Below, piece by piece: positions 22,482 through 33,666 of a DNA stretch of 64,000 nucleotides (position 1 is its first letter; every line of letters begins with the position of its first letter). Source of the stretch: Bombyx mori (taxonomy: Eukaryota; Arthropoda; Insecta; Lepidoptera; Bombycidae); the NCBI RefSeq assembly GCF_030269925.1, contig NC_085123.1:1054001-1118000 (forward strand), written 5' to 3'. Position numbers and translations under genes: made by a program. The notes below the pieces were generated by a model. It had not been told where the DNA came from. It worked only from the letters and a program-made list of their open reading frames with translations, and searched no databases.

Positions 22482-23470
22482 GACAAAGAAAATTCAAAAT
22501 GAAACTCAAAAAGATTTTATTATGGAATCTTCTCCACAGTTTTTCAAACGGTTTTTTTTGTTATGATCACTAGCTATTAGTAAGTGTCAGTATTATCCGT
22601 GTTTCATAATGTCAGGGGAAGATCTAAGTATTAAAGTTGTCAAATTTCAATCATTTGGCGAACACTAATTACAATGCCTGTCCAGGAATTCATTAGAAAC
22701 ATATCATTTGGCATGTTAACCCTGTGATCCTTAGGTGCTGGGACTACATGACCTCTATCTTGTCTGTTTGTAAAAAAATTCTAACTCCACTGTTTCTAAT
22801 ATCCCTGTAATTTTATTGATGGTAGAACTATTCATAGCCTTCGTTATGGTTTGTATGATAGGACGATAGTATTCAATTAAGATTGAAAAGTCGATCTGGT
22901 ATGGCAAGTTGGCATTACCGTTGATGTCTATGGACTTCGGTGATCACACAACAGCAGTGGAAGCGTTCTCCCAATTACCCAACAAAAATAAAGAGAAACA
23001 TTGCACACATACATTTTAATGTATTTTGTTATTTTAATCTGAGCACTGCTGTGTTCAATGTGTCTACATAGAATAAGGAAGAAAACAGACGGCCACTAAA
23101 TTAGAAACTCATTTGATTTAACAAAAGAAAACAGTATCCGTTCGAAGCATTAAAAGCATTATTTGAAGTAAAATAAATAATTCATAAGGAGGTAAATCTC
23201 TTAAATTTAATTTCGGTTAAGTTTAAATTGGATTTCAGAAGGCTTTAGAGTTCGTCCAAGTTTTATCGAAATGTGCGATCCGGGACGCGTCGCTACGGAG
23301 CTACGAGTTCGCTACGCTGCTACGGTTCGTAGCGCTCTACGGGATTACTTCAAGAAATCGCTTTTAATGCAGCATTTAATATTAAAATTGTTGTAAAAAC
23401 GAAATACATATGTGTATTTCAAAGTGAACTTACCTATGGCGATGAGTTCAAAAACCTAGAGTTAAATAAT
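22482..23470. other. Intergenic; one GCTACG-rich cluster
   Basis: Mostly AT-rich. 23285..23345 holds repeated and inverted GCTACG words. 22890..22990 may be a very old Bm1 end. Confidence 0.4.
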
Positions 23471-23680
23471 GTTTTTTTTTTATTCTACCTAAGCTGGTAG
23501 CCTTGAGAGGCTATTCCAGCGTTACCCTAATTAGTAGGTGACTTCACGGGGCTCAAACCTGACGAGGTTGCTAACACGAACCCTAGCAAGAGCCGTGCTT
23601 CGCAGAATCTACCACCGGATTGGAAACGCGACCCACTGAGAAGATCCGGCGAGAAACTCAGTGGGCTGTGTCTGAGGGTT
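23471..23680 (-). mobile_element. Retroposon (family A)
   Basis: T10 then CTACCTAAGCTGGTAGCC .. GAGAAACTCAGTGGGCTG; truncated after TGTCTGAG. Confidence 0.68.
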
Positions 23681-24121
23681 ATAAATAATGCTATACAATT
23701 TACAGTTTTATATGTCGGAGACGGTCATTAGTTTGGTAGCTAAACGAAACTCAGCACGATTCCCGAGAGATGACAGCACGATTGAGGCATCGTCGGAACT
23801 CGGCTAACTTTGTGCTACGACAGAGCCTAGCCGATGGAGGCGCGTAGACGCCATCACACTCACCAACCGGCCTTCTTGAAGAGCGGTGCCTCCGTCTTAA
23901 GAACTGTCATACTTTTTCGTTTGCTAACGTCAAGAGAAGATTTCTAAATTGTTCTAAAACAACAAACATGATTGGTGTACTCAATATTTCTCTGAGCTCG
24001 ATCGCCCTATTCGCCCCTACGATGTCTGACGATGGTGTTAATAATTGTGGCTTCCCAGAAGTATATAATATTTTCTCGTTTTGCATATTTAATTTGCATA
24101 ATTGTGGAAATGCTGGTAATA

Positions 24122-24366
24122 TTTTTTTTATTGCTTAGATGGGTGGACGAACTCACAGCCCATCTGGTGTTCAGTGGTTACTGGAGCCCATCGACATCTA
24201 CAAAGTAAATGCGCTACCCACCTTGCGATATAAGTTCTAAAGTCTCAGTATAGTTACAACGACTGCCCCACCCTTCAAACCGAAACACATTACTGCTTCA
24301 CAGTAGAAATAGGCGGGGTGGTGGTACCTACCCGTGTGGACTCACAAGAGTCCCTACCACTATTAA
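24122..24366 (-). mobile_element. Bm1 SINE, 3' module only
   Basis: Poly(T) then ATTGCTTAGATGGGTGGACG; ends CTACCACTATTAA, a mutated form of the common boundary. Confidence 0.8.
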
Positions 24367-24526
24367 TAGTACATAATGTAAGGTTCCTATGAGCAGGTAC
24401 CATGAATCTTCTTATCTCTTATTTATAAAAAGACTTCGACTTTGAACTCCCCTCAAAACGCGAGACGACTATCAGCTAGTAAATAACACACATCAACTTC
24501 TCATAAAAGGAGTCGCACATTTTTTA

Positions 24527-24650
24527 ACGGTAGACAGCGGCTGGGCTCTGCTCCTGGGATTGCTGAAGTCCATGGGCGACGGTAACCACTCACCATCGGT
24601 CGGGCCGTATGCTCGTCTGCCTACAAGGGCAATAAAAATAAATAAAAATA
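24527..24650 (+). mobile_element. LINE (jockey-like) 3' end
   Basis: GGTAGACAGCGGCTGGGCTC .. CCTACAAGGGCAATAAAAAT; same terminus, 5'-truncated. Confidence 0.7.
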
Positions 24651-25354
24651 ATACATATTTCAAAACAATCGTTAAACGTCCAATGTAATGTAACCTTTTA
24701 TTTATGCCCAAGTTTTACGAATTCGCTAAAATAAAAAGCGCCCAGGGACAATAGTCTCTCTCTCGTAAAATAGAAATTGAATTGTAATTCGTTTAGGAAC
24801 CCCCTTTAGCATCCCTTCATCCCGTGGGACGCACTGTTTTGTTTTTATAATGTAAATGTTATAATAAAATGATAAACTTTCTGGCTTTTTTCCGCCGGAT
24901 TTTCCTTCTAAATTATTTTCCTGGACTAAAACAATCGCCTGTTTCATCTGGGGACCGAAGACTGTATACCGCGGGTGTGGTTATCTGGTCCAATTTCATC
25001 TTTCTGTTAATGTTCGTGTATGATGTAAAACTTGTTCTCTTTTTAGAAAGGTGAACACACAGCACGTGTTAAGCTAGTGTTAATTTGTTATCGGAGCCAA
25101 AATCATTAAAAAAATATAAAAAAATTAGCGTCTTACCTACCAGATCGCAGTCACTAGTTACTTGCCAAGGTCTCTCAAATCCTTAGGGACCGCCTGAACT
25201 TTCACTTTCGAACGAGTTCTATATCAGGCGTCGTTTAAAATCTTAAATCATAATACTCCCGTAAATTATTACTTCTAAGATGGCTACTTATTGTAATAAC
25301 GCATTTAATAGTTAATTTCTATCCCATGTCTGCGGGATTACGATAGTTGTTGTT
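24651..25354. other. Intergenic, nothing recognised
   Basis: No coding or repeat signal that I can support. Confidence 0.45.
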
Positions 25355-25890
25355 ATCCTAGGGTACCTCGATGGTATAGCCCTCAAATGTTATCTTTTTT
25401 AAATTGCTTAGATGTGTGGACGAGCTCATGGCCCACTTGATGTTAAACGTTTACCGGAGTCCATAGATATCTAAAATGCCGCCACTCACCTCAAAACGTG
25501 ATTTCTAAGGTCTCACTTTTAACAACGGCTGCCCCGCCCTTCAAACCGAAACGCATTACTGCTTCACGTCAGAAATAGGTAGGGTGGTGTTATTTACCCG
25601 TGCGGACTCGTAAAGCGTCGTACCACCAGTAATTACGCAAATTAAAATTTTGCTGGTTTGATTTCTATTACACGTTATGCTAATCCTTCAACGTGGAAGA
25701 CAATCGTGAACATATGTGAAGTACGTATTTCATTAGAAAAATTGGTACCTGCCTGCGGGATTCGAACACCGGTGCATCGCTACATACGAATGCACCGGAC
25801 GTCTTATCCTTTAGGTCACGACTCCTTGACCTCACTCCAGGTGATGCCGGCAGTCCTCATCTCGCTCTCCACGGAGTGCCGTCAAGTATG
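25355..25890. mobile_element. LINE remnant interrupted by Bm1
   Basis: GTTATCCTAGGGTACCTCG before and CACTCCAGGTGATGCCGGC after the Bm1 follow the order at 53884..54030. Confidence 0.55.
25394..25823 (-). mobile_element. Full-length Bm1 SINE, inserted in a LINE remnant
   Basis: Module, linker and head are all present (GGGATTCGAACACCGG as inverse B box). The two flanks, 25355..25393 and 25824..25890, are colinear with the uninterrupted sequence at 53884..54030. Confidence 0.8.
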
Positions 25891-26544
25891 TACAAGCATA
25901 CCGAAAATTTCATAAAAAAAAACAACTTATAAACAATTTTACAATCACGCCTACGAACCGCGAAACCCTATCAAATTTAATCTTATTTGTTCGAGAGATA
26001 CAAGAACTGGCGGCGACCGCGCTAACGACCGCTTAGAAAATTAATTGCTTCAGCGTTTAAGACAATAATAAAAACATGTTACCAGTAACAGGGAGAAACT
26101 TTGATTGAGTGTTGAGCTTTACGGTAGGTACTGTGAAAGTTTTGTCAAAAATAAAGCGTGTTGCTCGAAGCCCCGCCGCCTCTGACAAATTGCTTGTGTT
26201 ACGCTGACACCCTAACCCGGTTTTTGTTTGAAGTGTTCCTATACGAGTATACTAGAACATCATAGAAGCAGAGAGTGCGAAATAAAGCTATTTTAAAGAG
26301 GGTAAGTAAAATAAATAATGACTTAAAAAACTAAAAAAATACGCTTTTAGGCCCAAACAAAATAAAAATAAGCATTCAACTTCAGCAACTTCAAAAAAGG
26401 CTTGTATATAATTCTTCAGGATGCTTGTACGATATTCTTTTGTCTTCTGCATCTCACTGCAAATATAATTTCTATTGACCCTAACTTGTCATGTCAATGT
26501 ATTAATTGATATTGTTTTATAAATACATACGTTAAGTTATTTTA
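25891..26544. other. Intergenic, nothing recognised
   Basis: Mixed composition, with no motif. Confidence 0.45.
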
Positions 26545-26548
26545 TTAT

Positions 26549-26932
26549 TGTTACGCGCTGGAGTTCAGGATAAATAAAATTCTACCAGAGTACAACCTAA
26601 AACTGTAATTAACACTATAAGCACTGAAAACACTTTACAAGCACTTTAAAACTCTCAATTCGCTTCCTCCGCTTCGCTTCAGGCGATCCGTCTACTGTTT
26701 CGCTTCGAGTAGTTCCGATTACTAACTGACTGCGTGCCATCTCTGCAACGCTCTTATAGTCGAGACAAAATCCCTAGAATCGTCGAGAATATTCCACAAA
26801 AGCCGAGTACTGCGTTTCCGCTCTCTGGCAATAGATGGCGTTCTACTTCTCGAGCGTTCTAGATGCTACTAGATCATTCGATATTCGTTCGACTAATGGG
26901 CGATAGATGGTGTTACTCTTACCGGCGTAACA
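26549..26932 (-). mobile_element. Solo LTR, same family
   Basis: 384 bp in inverse orientation (TGTTACGCGCTGG .. CCGGCGTAACA), flanked by a perfect TTAT duplication. A TATA box (ctcttatag on the plus strand) sits near 26751. Confidence 0.82.
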
Positions 26933-26936
26933 TTAT

Positions 26937-27671
26937 TAACTGGATATATGATCGTTGTATATGTATTTGCATATGTGCATGTACATGTTTGTAAAAATAA
27001 TAAATAGGTTTATTTCATACCTGAAACATCTCAACCTGAAGTCGGTAAAACATCGCACTCGTGTCTGCGCCATGTTTTTCACTTTACCAACTTAGAATCC
27101 ACCATTGGCCTCACCAACTAAATTCTTTTATCGAGGTTTATACCTCTGCTAAAGACTTTCTATAGATTCTAGGCAAATATCTAAACTGACTTCTAACGTT
27201 TGTTTGTGTGAGTTTTTATTTAGAAATATTTTATGTGTTAAGGCACTACGATTTTGTATTACTATTATAATATGTATTAATGCAAATTGTATAATATACC
27301 AGAGACTGTTAGCTTTTCGGAGAAAGTTCTCAATTCATGATAAATCATCTACACTGGAATTCTTTGGCAAGAATTATATTGTAAAAGAATTCTTTTGGTC
27401 ATTCGATCGATTTATTTTCTCAAAAACATTTCTACTCAATTCATCTTGTTTTTTCATTTTTATACACACTAACATACCTAAACGAGACAATATTATGCCT
27501 TAACAGATTTAGGGCCTGGCCTCCGGCGTGCTGCAAGCAATGTATTACAATTAAAATGAATTACGGAGGCACGGTCAGCGGAGAAACAAAAGCATATCGG
27601 CCAGCAGCCTCTGCCCTCTATTACGGGTCCATAAGCTTTAAGCTTCATATAATAGTATGCATTTGTGCTTA
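26937..27671. other. Intergenic, nothing recognised
   Basis: The frame at 27204..27503 is F/I/K-rich, as expected by chance in AT-rich DNA. Confidence 0.45.
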
Positions 27672-28070
27672 TTTTTTATTTATTTATTTATTGCTTAGAT
27701 GGGTGGACGAGCTCACAGCCCGCCTGGTGTTAAGAGGTTACTGCATGTCTATCATCCACAACGCAAGTGCCGCCACCCACCCTTAGATGTGAGTTCTAAA
27801 GTCTCAGTATAGTTACAAAGACTGCGCCAACCTTCAAACCGAAAAGCATTACTGCTTTACGGGAGAAATAGGCGGGGTTGTGGTACCTACCCGTGGCACT
27901 CACAAGAGGTCCTACCACCAGTAATTACCCAAATTATAATTTTGCGGCTTTGATTTTTATTACACGATATTATTCCTTCACCTTGGAAGTCAATCGTGAA
28001 CATTTGTTAAGTACGTATTTCATATGAAAAATTAGTGACCGCCAGCGAGTTTCAAACACCGCTGCATCGT
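27672..28070 (-). mobile_element. Bm1 SINE, nearly full length
   Basis: Module and linker are complete. The head is cut inside its B-box region (GAGTTTCAAACACCGCTGCATCG). Confidence 0.78.
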
Positions 28071-28427
28071 ATTGTTTCAATACAGTCGTAATATTTTCAA
28101 TTTATGTTAAGCTATACACTTTTCTTACACTTTGTATACAAAATAAAAAATACAACGTTTACAGGTCTATCTAAAACCAACAGAACTAACAGAAAGTCTT
28201 CAGACTTAATCTCCAATAGTGTGCCTTGAATAGTGTTTCGGTTGACAAATCTAGAGGACACGGTCAGAATTAGTTCTCCACTCAGCTCTTATCCTAGTTT
28301 ACGCTACCTCAAATATTTTTCTTAAGGTCCTCTGAATGAGAGCTTGGATACCGACGCAAGGCTCTTGAAGACGACTTGAAGACGGGCTCTTGATAAACAC
28401 TTATGTTTAAAACCTAAGAAAAAACAC

Positions 28428-28683
28428 CTTTTTATTGCTTAGATGTGGATGAACTCGCGATCCACCTGGTGCTAAGTAGTTGTCGGAGGCCATCGATGTC
28501 AACAACGTAAATGCGACCTCTTACCAGGACTTATGAGTTCAAAGTTTCAGTTTTACTGTACAACGGCTGCCCCGCCCTTCAAACCGAAAGGCATTTCTGC
28601 TCGACGGTAGAATCCGGAAGGGTGGAGATACCTACCCATGCGGGCTCACAAGACACCCTACCACCAGTAATTATGCAAATTTT
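28428..28683 (-). mobile_element. Bm1 SINE, 3' module, diverged
   Basis: Recognisable throughout, with many substitutions (an older copy). It extends about 15 bp beyond the common boundary into the linker. Confidence 0.72.
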
Positions 28684-28784
28684 CAATAATATCGCCCCAT
28701 TAAATTTCATGCCGCCCTAGCGCGCCCCAGCAATGGTCAAGATGCTGGTACTTACTTGTGCAACACTTACAACACGCCCTTCAC

Positions 28785-28995
28785 ATCATTATCATCATCA
28801 GCCCACAGTCATCAACTACTGGACATAGGCCTCTCCCAGTCCACGCCACTGAGCCGAGTCTTGAGCTCTCCTCATCCATCTCTTACGGCCACCGTTCCAA
28901 GGTCATCGCCCTAACTAGCCAGGTAGTCTCACGTGACGTTTTCTGTTACGCGGTCTCCACTCCAGAACCTGTCTACTCCAGCGATCCCTCCACAA
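28785..28995 (-). mobile_element. LINE 3' end with (ATC)n tail
   Basis: Minus strand GGGAGAGGCCTATGTCCAG and GACTGTGGGCTGATGATG: the ORF end GEAYVQ, stop and tandem tail. Related to 40395..40505 and 58441..58610. Confidence 0.62.
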
Positions 28996-29697
28996 GTAAA
29001 TAGCAATTGGTCATCGCAATATGCAGATAAAATACTTAAAGAACCCTGATGTCCACTTTCCAATGAATCCCTTAGTAGCCACTATGGGAGACGATGGGGT
29101 GGTGCGTTATAAGCCACCACACGGCCTTTCCATAAATATCGCATTAAAATCTATTTCCCGACAATTCTATAGGAGTCTCAATTAATTATAAGTTAAACAA
29201 TAGACCACAAAAAGGCGAGAACGTTAATCTGTACACACCGATTGTATTTGCAGAGTTTTGTATTAAAACAATGCCGCTACATACTCGTCCCCAACGCGCA
29301 TAGTATATCTTATAGCAGTACTACAACTAAAAAGTATAGAGCTGTAAGACGAGCACCGATTTGCTGTGTGATATGCCATGATATGATATGTGCTATATCA
29401 ATATTATAAATTAGAATATTACTCAAGAAAAATCAATCAATAGGTTTCCTCAGCTGAGTCAACAGAAGACATATTTTTGAGTAGTAGTGAGTAGTAGTTT
29501 TGAGTATAAGTAAAAATTTAAAATATTATATTTAATCCAACAAAAAATTGAACACGTTCTTCATACGGTGACTAGGGTATTTAATAACATGGTTATATAG
29601 AATACTTGGATAAAAATAAAAATAAAATAAGCCTTTATTGCTGCTTTACTTCATAATTATTATCTTAATAAATTACTTATTAATAACTTAAATTTAC
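28996..29697. other. Intergenic, nothing recognised
   Basis: AT-rich; nothing recurring. Confidence 0.45.
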
Positions 29698-29882
29698 TTT
29701 TTATTTATTGCTTAGATGGGTGGACGAGCTCACAGCCCACCTGGTGTTAAGTGTTTACTGGAGCCCATAGACATCTACAACGTATATGCGCCACCCACCT
29801 TGAGATATAAATTCTAAGGTCTCAAGTATAGTTACAACGGCTGCTCCACCCTTCAAACCGCAACGCATTACTGCTCCACGGC

Positions 29883-30035
29883 GTTTCCGATCCGGTGGTA
29901 GATTCTACGAAGCACGGCTCTTGCTAGGGTTCGTGTTAACAACGTCGTCAGATCTGAGCCCCGTGAGCTCATCTACTAATTAAGGTTCCACTGAAATAGC
30001 CTCTCAAGGCTATCAGCTTAGGTAGGGAAAAAAAA
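29883..30035 (+). mobile_element. 5'-truncated retroposon (family A) nested in Bm1
   Basis: Ends GGCTATCAGCTTAGGTAGGG then A8. A 10-bp duplication of Bm1 sequence (GCTCCACGGC / GCTTCACGGC, one mismatch) flanks it, the mark of target-primed insertion. Confidence 0.8.
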
Positions 30036-30068
30036 GCTTCACGGCAGAAATAGGCAGGGCGGTGTAAC

Positions 30069-30290
30069 TGTTGGCGCCGTTGCGATGAGATGTTGGGTGC
30101 AAGGCTTATTCAAATAAAAGTGAACTGTATTTATAGCTGGTTTATTAAATCGGATCAAAGCTAGTACAATTTTACGGGACCGACAATGATTGTGTGTTTT
30201 TCGTTGATGCACGTCGTTTTATTTTGCAAGTCCACGCCTCTCCCCCGCTTCCGCCGCCGTGAGGAAAATAGGGTTGCTATGTTTCGATCA
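30069..30290 (-). mobile_element. Solo-LTR-like insertion nested in Bm1
   Basis: 222 bp beginning TGATCGAAAC and ending GGCGCCAACA on the minus strand (TG..CA). It has AATAAA motifs and a TATAAATA box. It separates Bm1 halves that otherwise join, with an imperfect repeat of GTAC at the edges. It is a different family from the TGTTACGC LTRs. Confidence 0.55.
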
Positions 30291-30334
30291 AGTACCTACC
30301 CGCGCGGACTCACAAGAGGTCCTACCACCAGTAA

Positions 30335-31524
30335 CATACTACTACCAGTAAAGTTGTATATTATCTTTGTAAATATCGAGTGGTCAACATGTGATTCCAA
30401 CAATAATTATATCAAATATCTTATTTGTTTCGAATAGATAATTTACCTTCTGTTTTGTCCCTACACTGTGTTGACCAGCACCAAACGCGACCGCAAGCCG
30501 CGTAACGACCGTCCAGTATTGTATTTACACAGAACAAAATTTTCGCCATTACGATGTACTGCTGTAACAGTCCGCTGCGCTCACACTTTATTGAATTCCA
30601 TGCAGATGTACGGCAAAAACGTAAAACATTTTATAGTTTATATAATTGAATACTCAAAAAAGAACTCTATAGCATCGAAGTAGCGACTAATTTTGGAGGT
30701 ATAAGCAACCGTAGTATCTACCCAGACGGACCGTAATACCAGCTCTCAAAACATGGATTAGAAAGATTTTGTATCTTAAAGATAGAGCGTTCGAAAAGTT
30801 TTTTTGTTATGGAAAAAATGCTCAAGTAATCATCAATCGTATTAAAAGTATCAATTTTTAGTGCACCTACTAATAATGTCTCCGCCACTAAAGATTAAGT
30901 ATAATACAATGAAACAACAAGTATATAAAAATACTTTTATTTCCCTCGAAATAAATAATGGTTAGAAATCAAAATGTGCGCTTACATTAAAATAATATTT
31001 CAGTTAAATAACATTTATAATTAAGATAACAAACCTATGTAATATGTACATTTTTATCTTAATTAAAAAATATTTTCACAGACAATAATAAATCCTAACA
31101 GAAATACGATAAATTCGGGGGATTTGTGATGACTGAAACACTGAAAGAATAAGAAATTGAATTTAAAAAACACGATTCGGATCCCTCAAAGATATGTATT
31201 TTTAAGATAAACAACTAAAACAATAAATCCGTAAACAATCTTATAAAACAAATTAAACAATTAAATCAACAAATAATAACAGTGCTCGAAATATTATTTT
31301 AAATATCGATTTTTAATAAAATCTTACACATGAAATATATCGCTACGTTTATGTATTTACAAATATTACAATTTTTTTGAGAAACTAGGCTCAGAATTTG
31401 ACTAGATTAAAACTGATAAAATTTGGCTGGTCGCAATGAATATTTCATTTGATTATACATATTTTTATTTGACTGGCGACCTCCTGTTATGCTAAGTGGG
31501 CTATGGGGAAGAAAAATAGACGCT
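30335..31524. other. Intergenic, nothing recognised
   Basis: Very AT-rich from 30900 on. No frame or repeat stands out. Confidence 0.45.
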
Positions 31525-31794
31525 TAGTTATACAGTACGGAGATTACAGGAAGATAGGTTCGTGGTCAGCACCCACTTACAGCTGTAGGGCTAGCGGATC
31601 TCATTGGCAACTAACGTCAGAGCTATTCGACGAGAATTATAAAGTCGAATGCTGAATTTCATTGACCTGAAGCTTCATTTTATATTACCAAATACATACA
31701 AGCCATATTACCAAACGGTAACCGAGGTAGTTCATATATAGGAAGTAAAAGTTACGTAAAAAAAGGTAGGAAGAGCTACTTAGAGCTATTTTAT
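31525..31794. repeat. Duplicated flank, inverse copy of 6562..6830
   Basis: High-identity inverse match to 6562..6830, joined to a Bm1 at the equivalent base. No coding potential is apparent. Confidence 0.75.
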
Positions 31795-32035
31795 TACTGG
31801 TAGTAGGACCTCTTGTGAGTCCGCGCGGATGAGTACACCACCCTGCCTATTTGTGCCGTGAAGCAGTAATGCGTTTCGGTTTGAAGGGTAGGGCAGCCGT
31901 TGTAACTATACTTGGACCTTAGAACTTACATCTCAAGATGGGTGGCGCATTTACGTTGTGGATGTATATGGGCTCCAGTAACCATTTAACATCAGGTGGG
32001 CTGTAAGCTCGTCCACCCATCTAAGCAATAAAAAA
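31795..32035 (+). mobile_element. Bm1 SINE, 3' module only, part of an inverted duplication
   Basis: Starts TACTGGTAGTAGGACC and ends TCTAAGCAATAAAAAAC. It is the partner of the copy at 6324..6561. Confidence 0.8.
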
Positions 32036-33379
32036 CTCTTTATGTGAAGTCTTCTTTCTGGTCGAATCATTAATTCCGAAGTATGAAAGATGTTATTGGA
32101 CTAAAATTTACATCTCATTCCTGGAGGCATGGCTGTAACTAGTTAATATTCAGGCAGTGACCAACTTTCCGTCTAGGCTGGTCGTAATAGGCTTCTCGCA
32201 TGCAAATAACTAGCAACGACCCCTGGATGATTGTAAATCAAAAGATTAAGCATTGAAGTCTTAAAGAGTTTTACGTTCGTAACTCATTAAAAATGTGTAC
32301 ATAAAAATTCAGAAGGCAGACTTTGTGGTCGCAAAATAAAAATAAATAATCGATTTACAAATCAAACTATTTTCTTTTTATTTCATTAATGTATCGCTTT
32401 AGCGTCTGTGCTTGATGACAACTTGCTTAAATAATTTGACGTTTATATTGTTTATTTTCTGCAACTATAACCTACTTATTTCAATAATGAATTGTATGTA
32501 AATACATTTTGTCTGACATTTGTTTTGACGTGATACCAGTGCATTAGACGCTGATTCTCACAAAAAGGTTAAAAAGTCAGTTTTAGGTACGTGATTGACG
32601 ATGCCAGATGCCGGTGGAGAGACGTCTGGGCACCCATTTTATAGTATTTTGATACTTCTCGAGAACTGATACCGGGGCAATAAAAAAATTAAAAAACTTC
32701 TCGACATTTGAGCTTATCCCAACACATACAGGCCATCATGGATCGATCGATGATATCTCACATCCTGTTTTTCTAATCGCTGTTTCAGAAACAAACTCAT
32801 CAGGAAATGAATCAAAACTCTTTGTATGTACTGTAAATACCTCATTAGTCTTAAATATTATTTTACTGTGGAATTTCACGTTCATTGCTATTGTTTTACA
32901 TTTTTCAATGCTTAGAATGCTTTACAATATTCTAAGTCAAGGACAACGTCAAATGAAGAAAGTAAATGAGGTTGTATCGAGAAAGTAAAGTCAGAGTGTC
33001 TAACAATAGAATTATTGAATTGACATTTCATAAAAAACAATCACAATTTAAATGATTACATACGTAAATTTTGATATGTCGTATCGATCACTTTAAGTAG
33101 TAAATTAATTATTTAAGTTCACAACACCAGTTAGTTGAACACTATGTTATTAGATTCCCGCAATGCGTAAAAGTGGTTAAAGATACTTGACGGCTTAATC
33201 TAGTTTACTTTATGTATTTTACGGGAGCTACAAATATTTTAGTCTTCATTATAGTGGCGACAATTTTTTGAAATAAATACGATCTTTGTTGTATCTTCTA
33301 AAAATTTTAATGGGTAAATAGAGAAATGCGTGATTAAGCCGTAAAGGATTTTTAACCACCATACAGTAGATTGTTTTCA
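32036..33379. other. Downstream of the chaoptin-like gene; probable 3' UTR at its right edge
   Basis: The 3' UTR of the minus-strand gene must start at 33379 and run leftward, but its end cannot be fixed from sequence. Nothing else is recognised. Confidence 0.45.
33306..33311 (-). terminator. Candidate polyadenylation signal of the chaoptin-like gene
   Basis: On the minus strand this reads ATTAAA, about 70 nt past the stop codon. It is a common variant signal, but the region is AT-rich and other hexamers lie further on, so this is only a candidate. Confidence 0.25.
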
Positions 33380-33666
33380 CTAACTCAGAGCATATAATAA
33401 CACGATCCATTGAAATGATCTCATTGTGTGAGGACGATGTGTTAATGCTCTACTTGAGAGTGCACTGGCGTGACACTCCGCCTCATCTGCCTCCAGAGAC
33501 AGGAGTGGAACTAGTGTCCCGGATATCATGCACGCGCTACGTCGTGCTGCATCACGACCGTCTCTTGACCAGCCTCCGACCTCAGCTGTCCAACGGCGCA
33601 ACCAAGCCCCCACCCACGATACAGAGCAACCACAACGGAGTGGATTCTCTGATAGTATGAGGCCTC
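33380..33666 (-). CDS. Exon 5 of the chaoptin-like gene: LRRCT and C-terminal tail
   Basis: A 287-bp exon after acceptor TTCTTTACCAG (ends 33667). It encodes residues 1133-1226 and ends in TAG at 33382-33380. It holds the LRRCT (NPLRCGCSVSW..WLRRW; C1143, C1145, C1177, C1196). It ends in a short hydrophobic tail (FQWIVLLYALS) after a polar stretch, as in a weak GPI-attachment signal. Open frames on the plus strand here are shadows. Confidence 0.83.

Larger units (their letters stand above)
29698..30334 (-). mobile_element. Bm1 SINE split by two later insertions
   Basis: The module reads 29698..29882, then 30036..30068, then 30291..30334. A retroposon (29883..30035) and an LTR-like element (30069..30290) interrupt it. 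Confidence 0.8.

Noticed and set aside
22259..22502. Overlapping frames on both strands
   Set aside because: Created by the foldback MITE arms.
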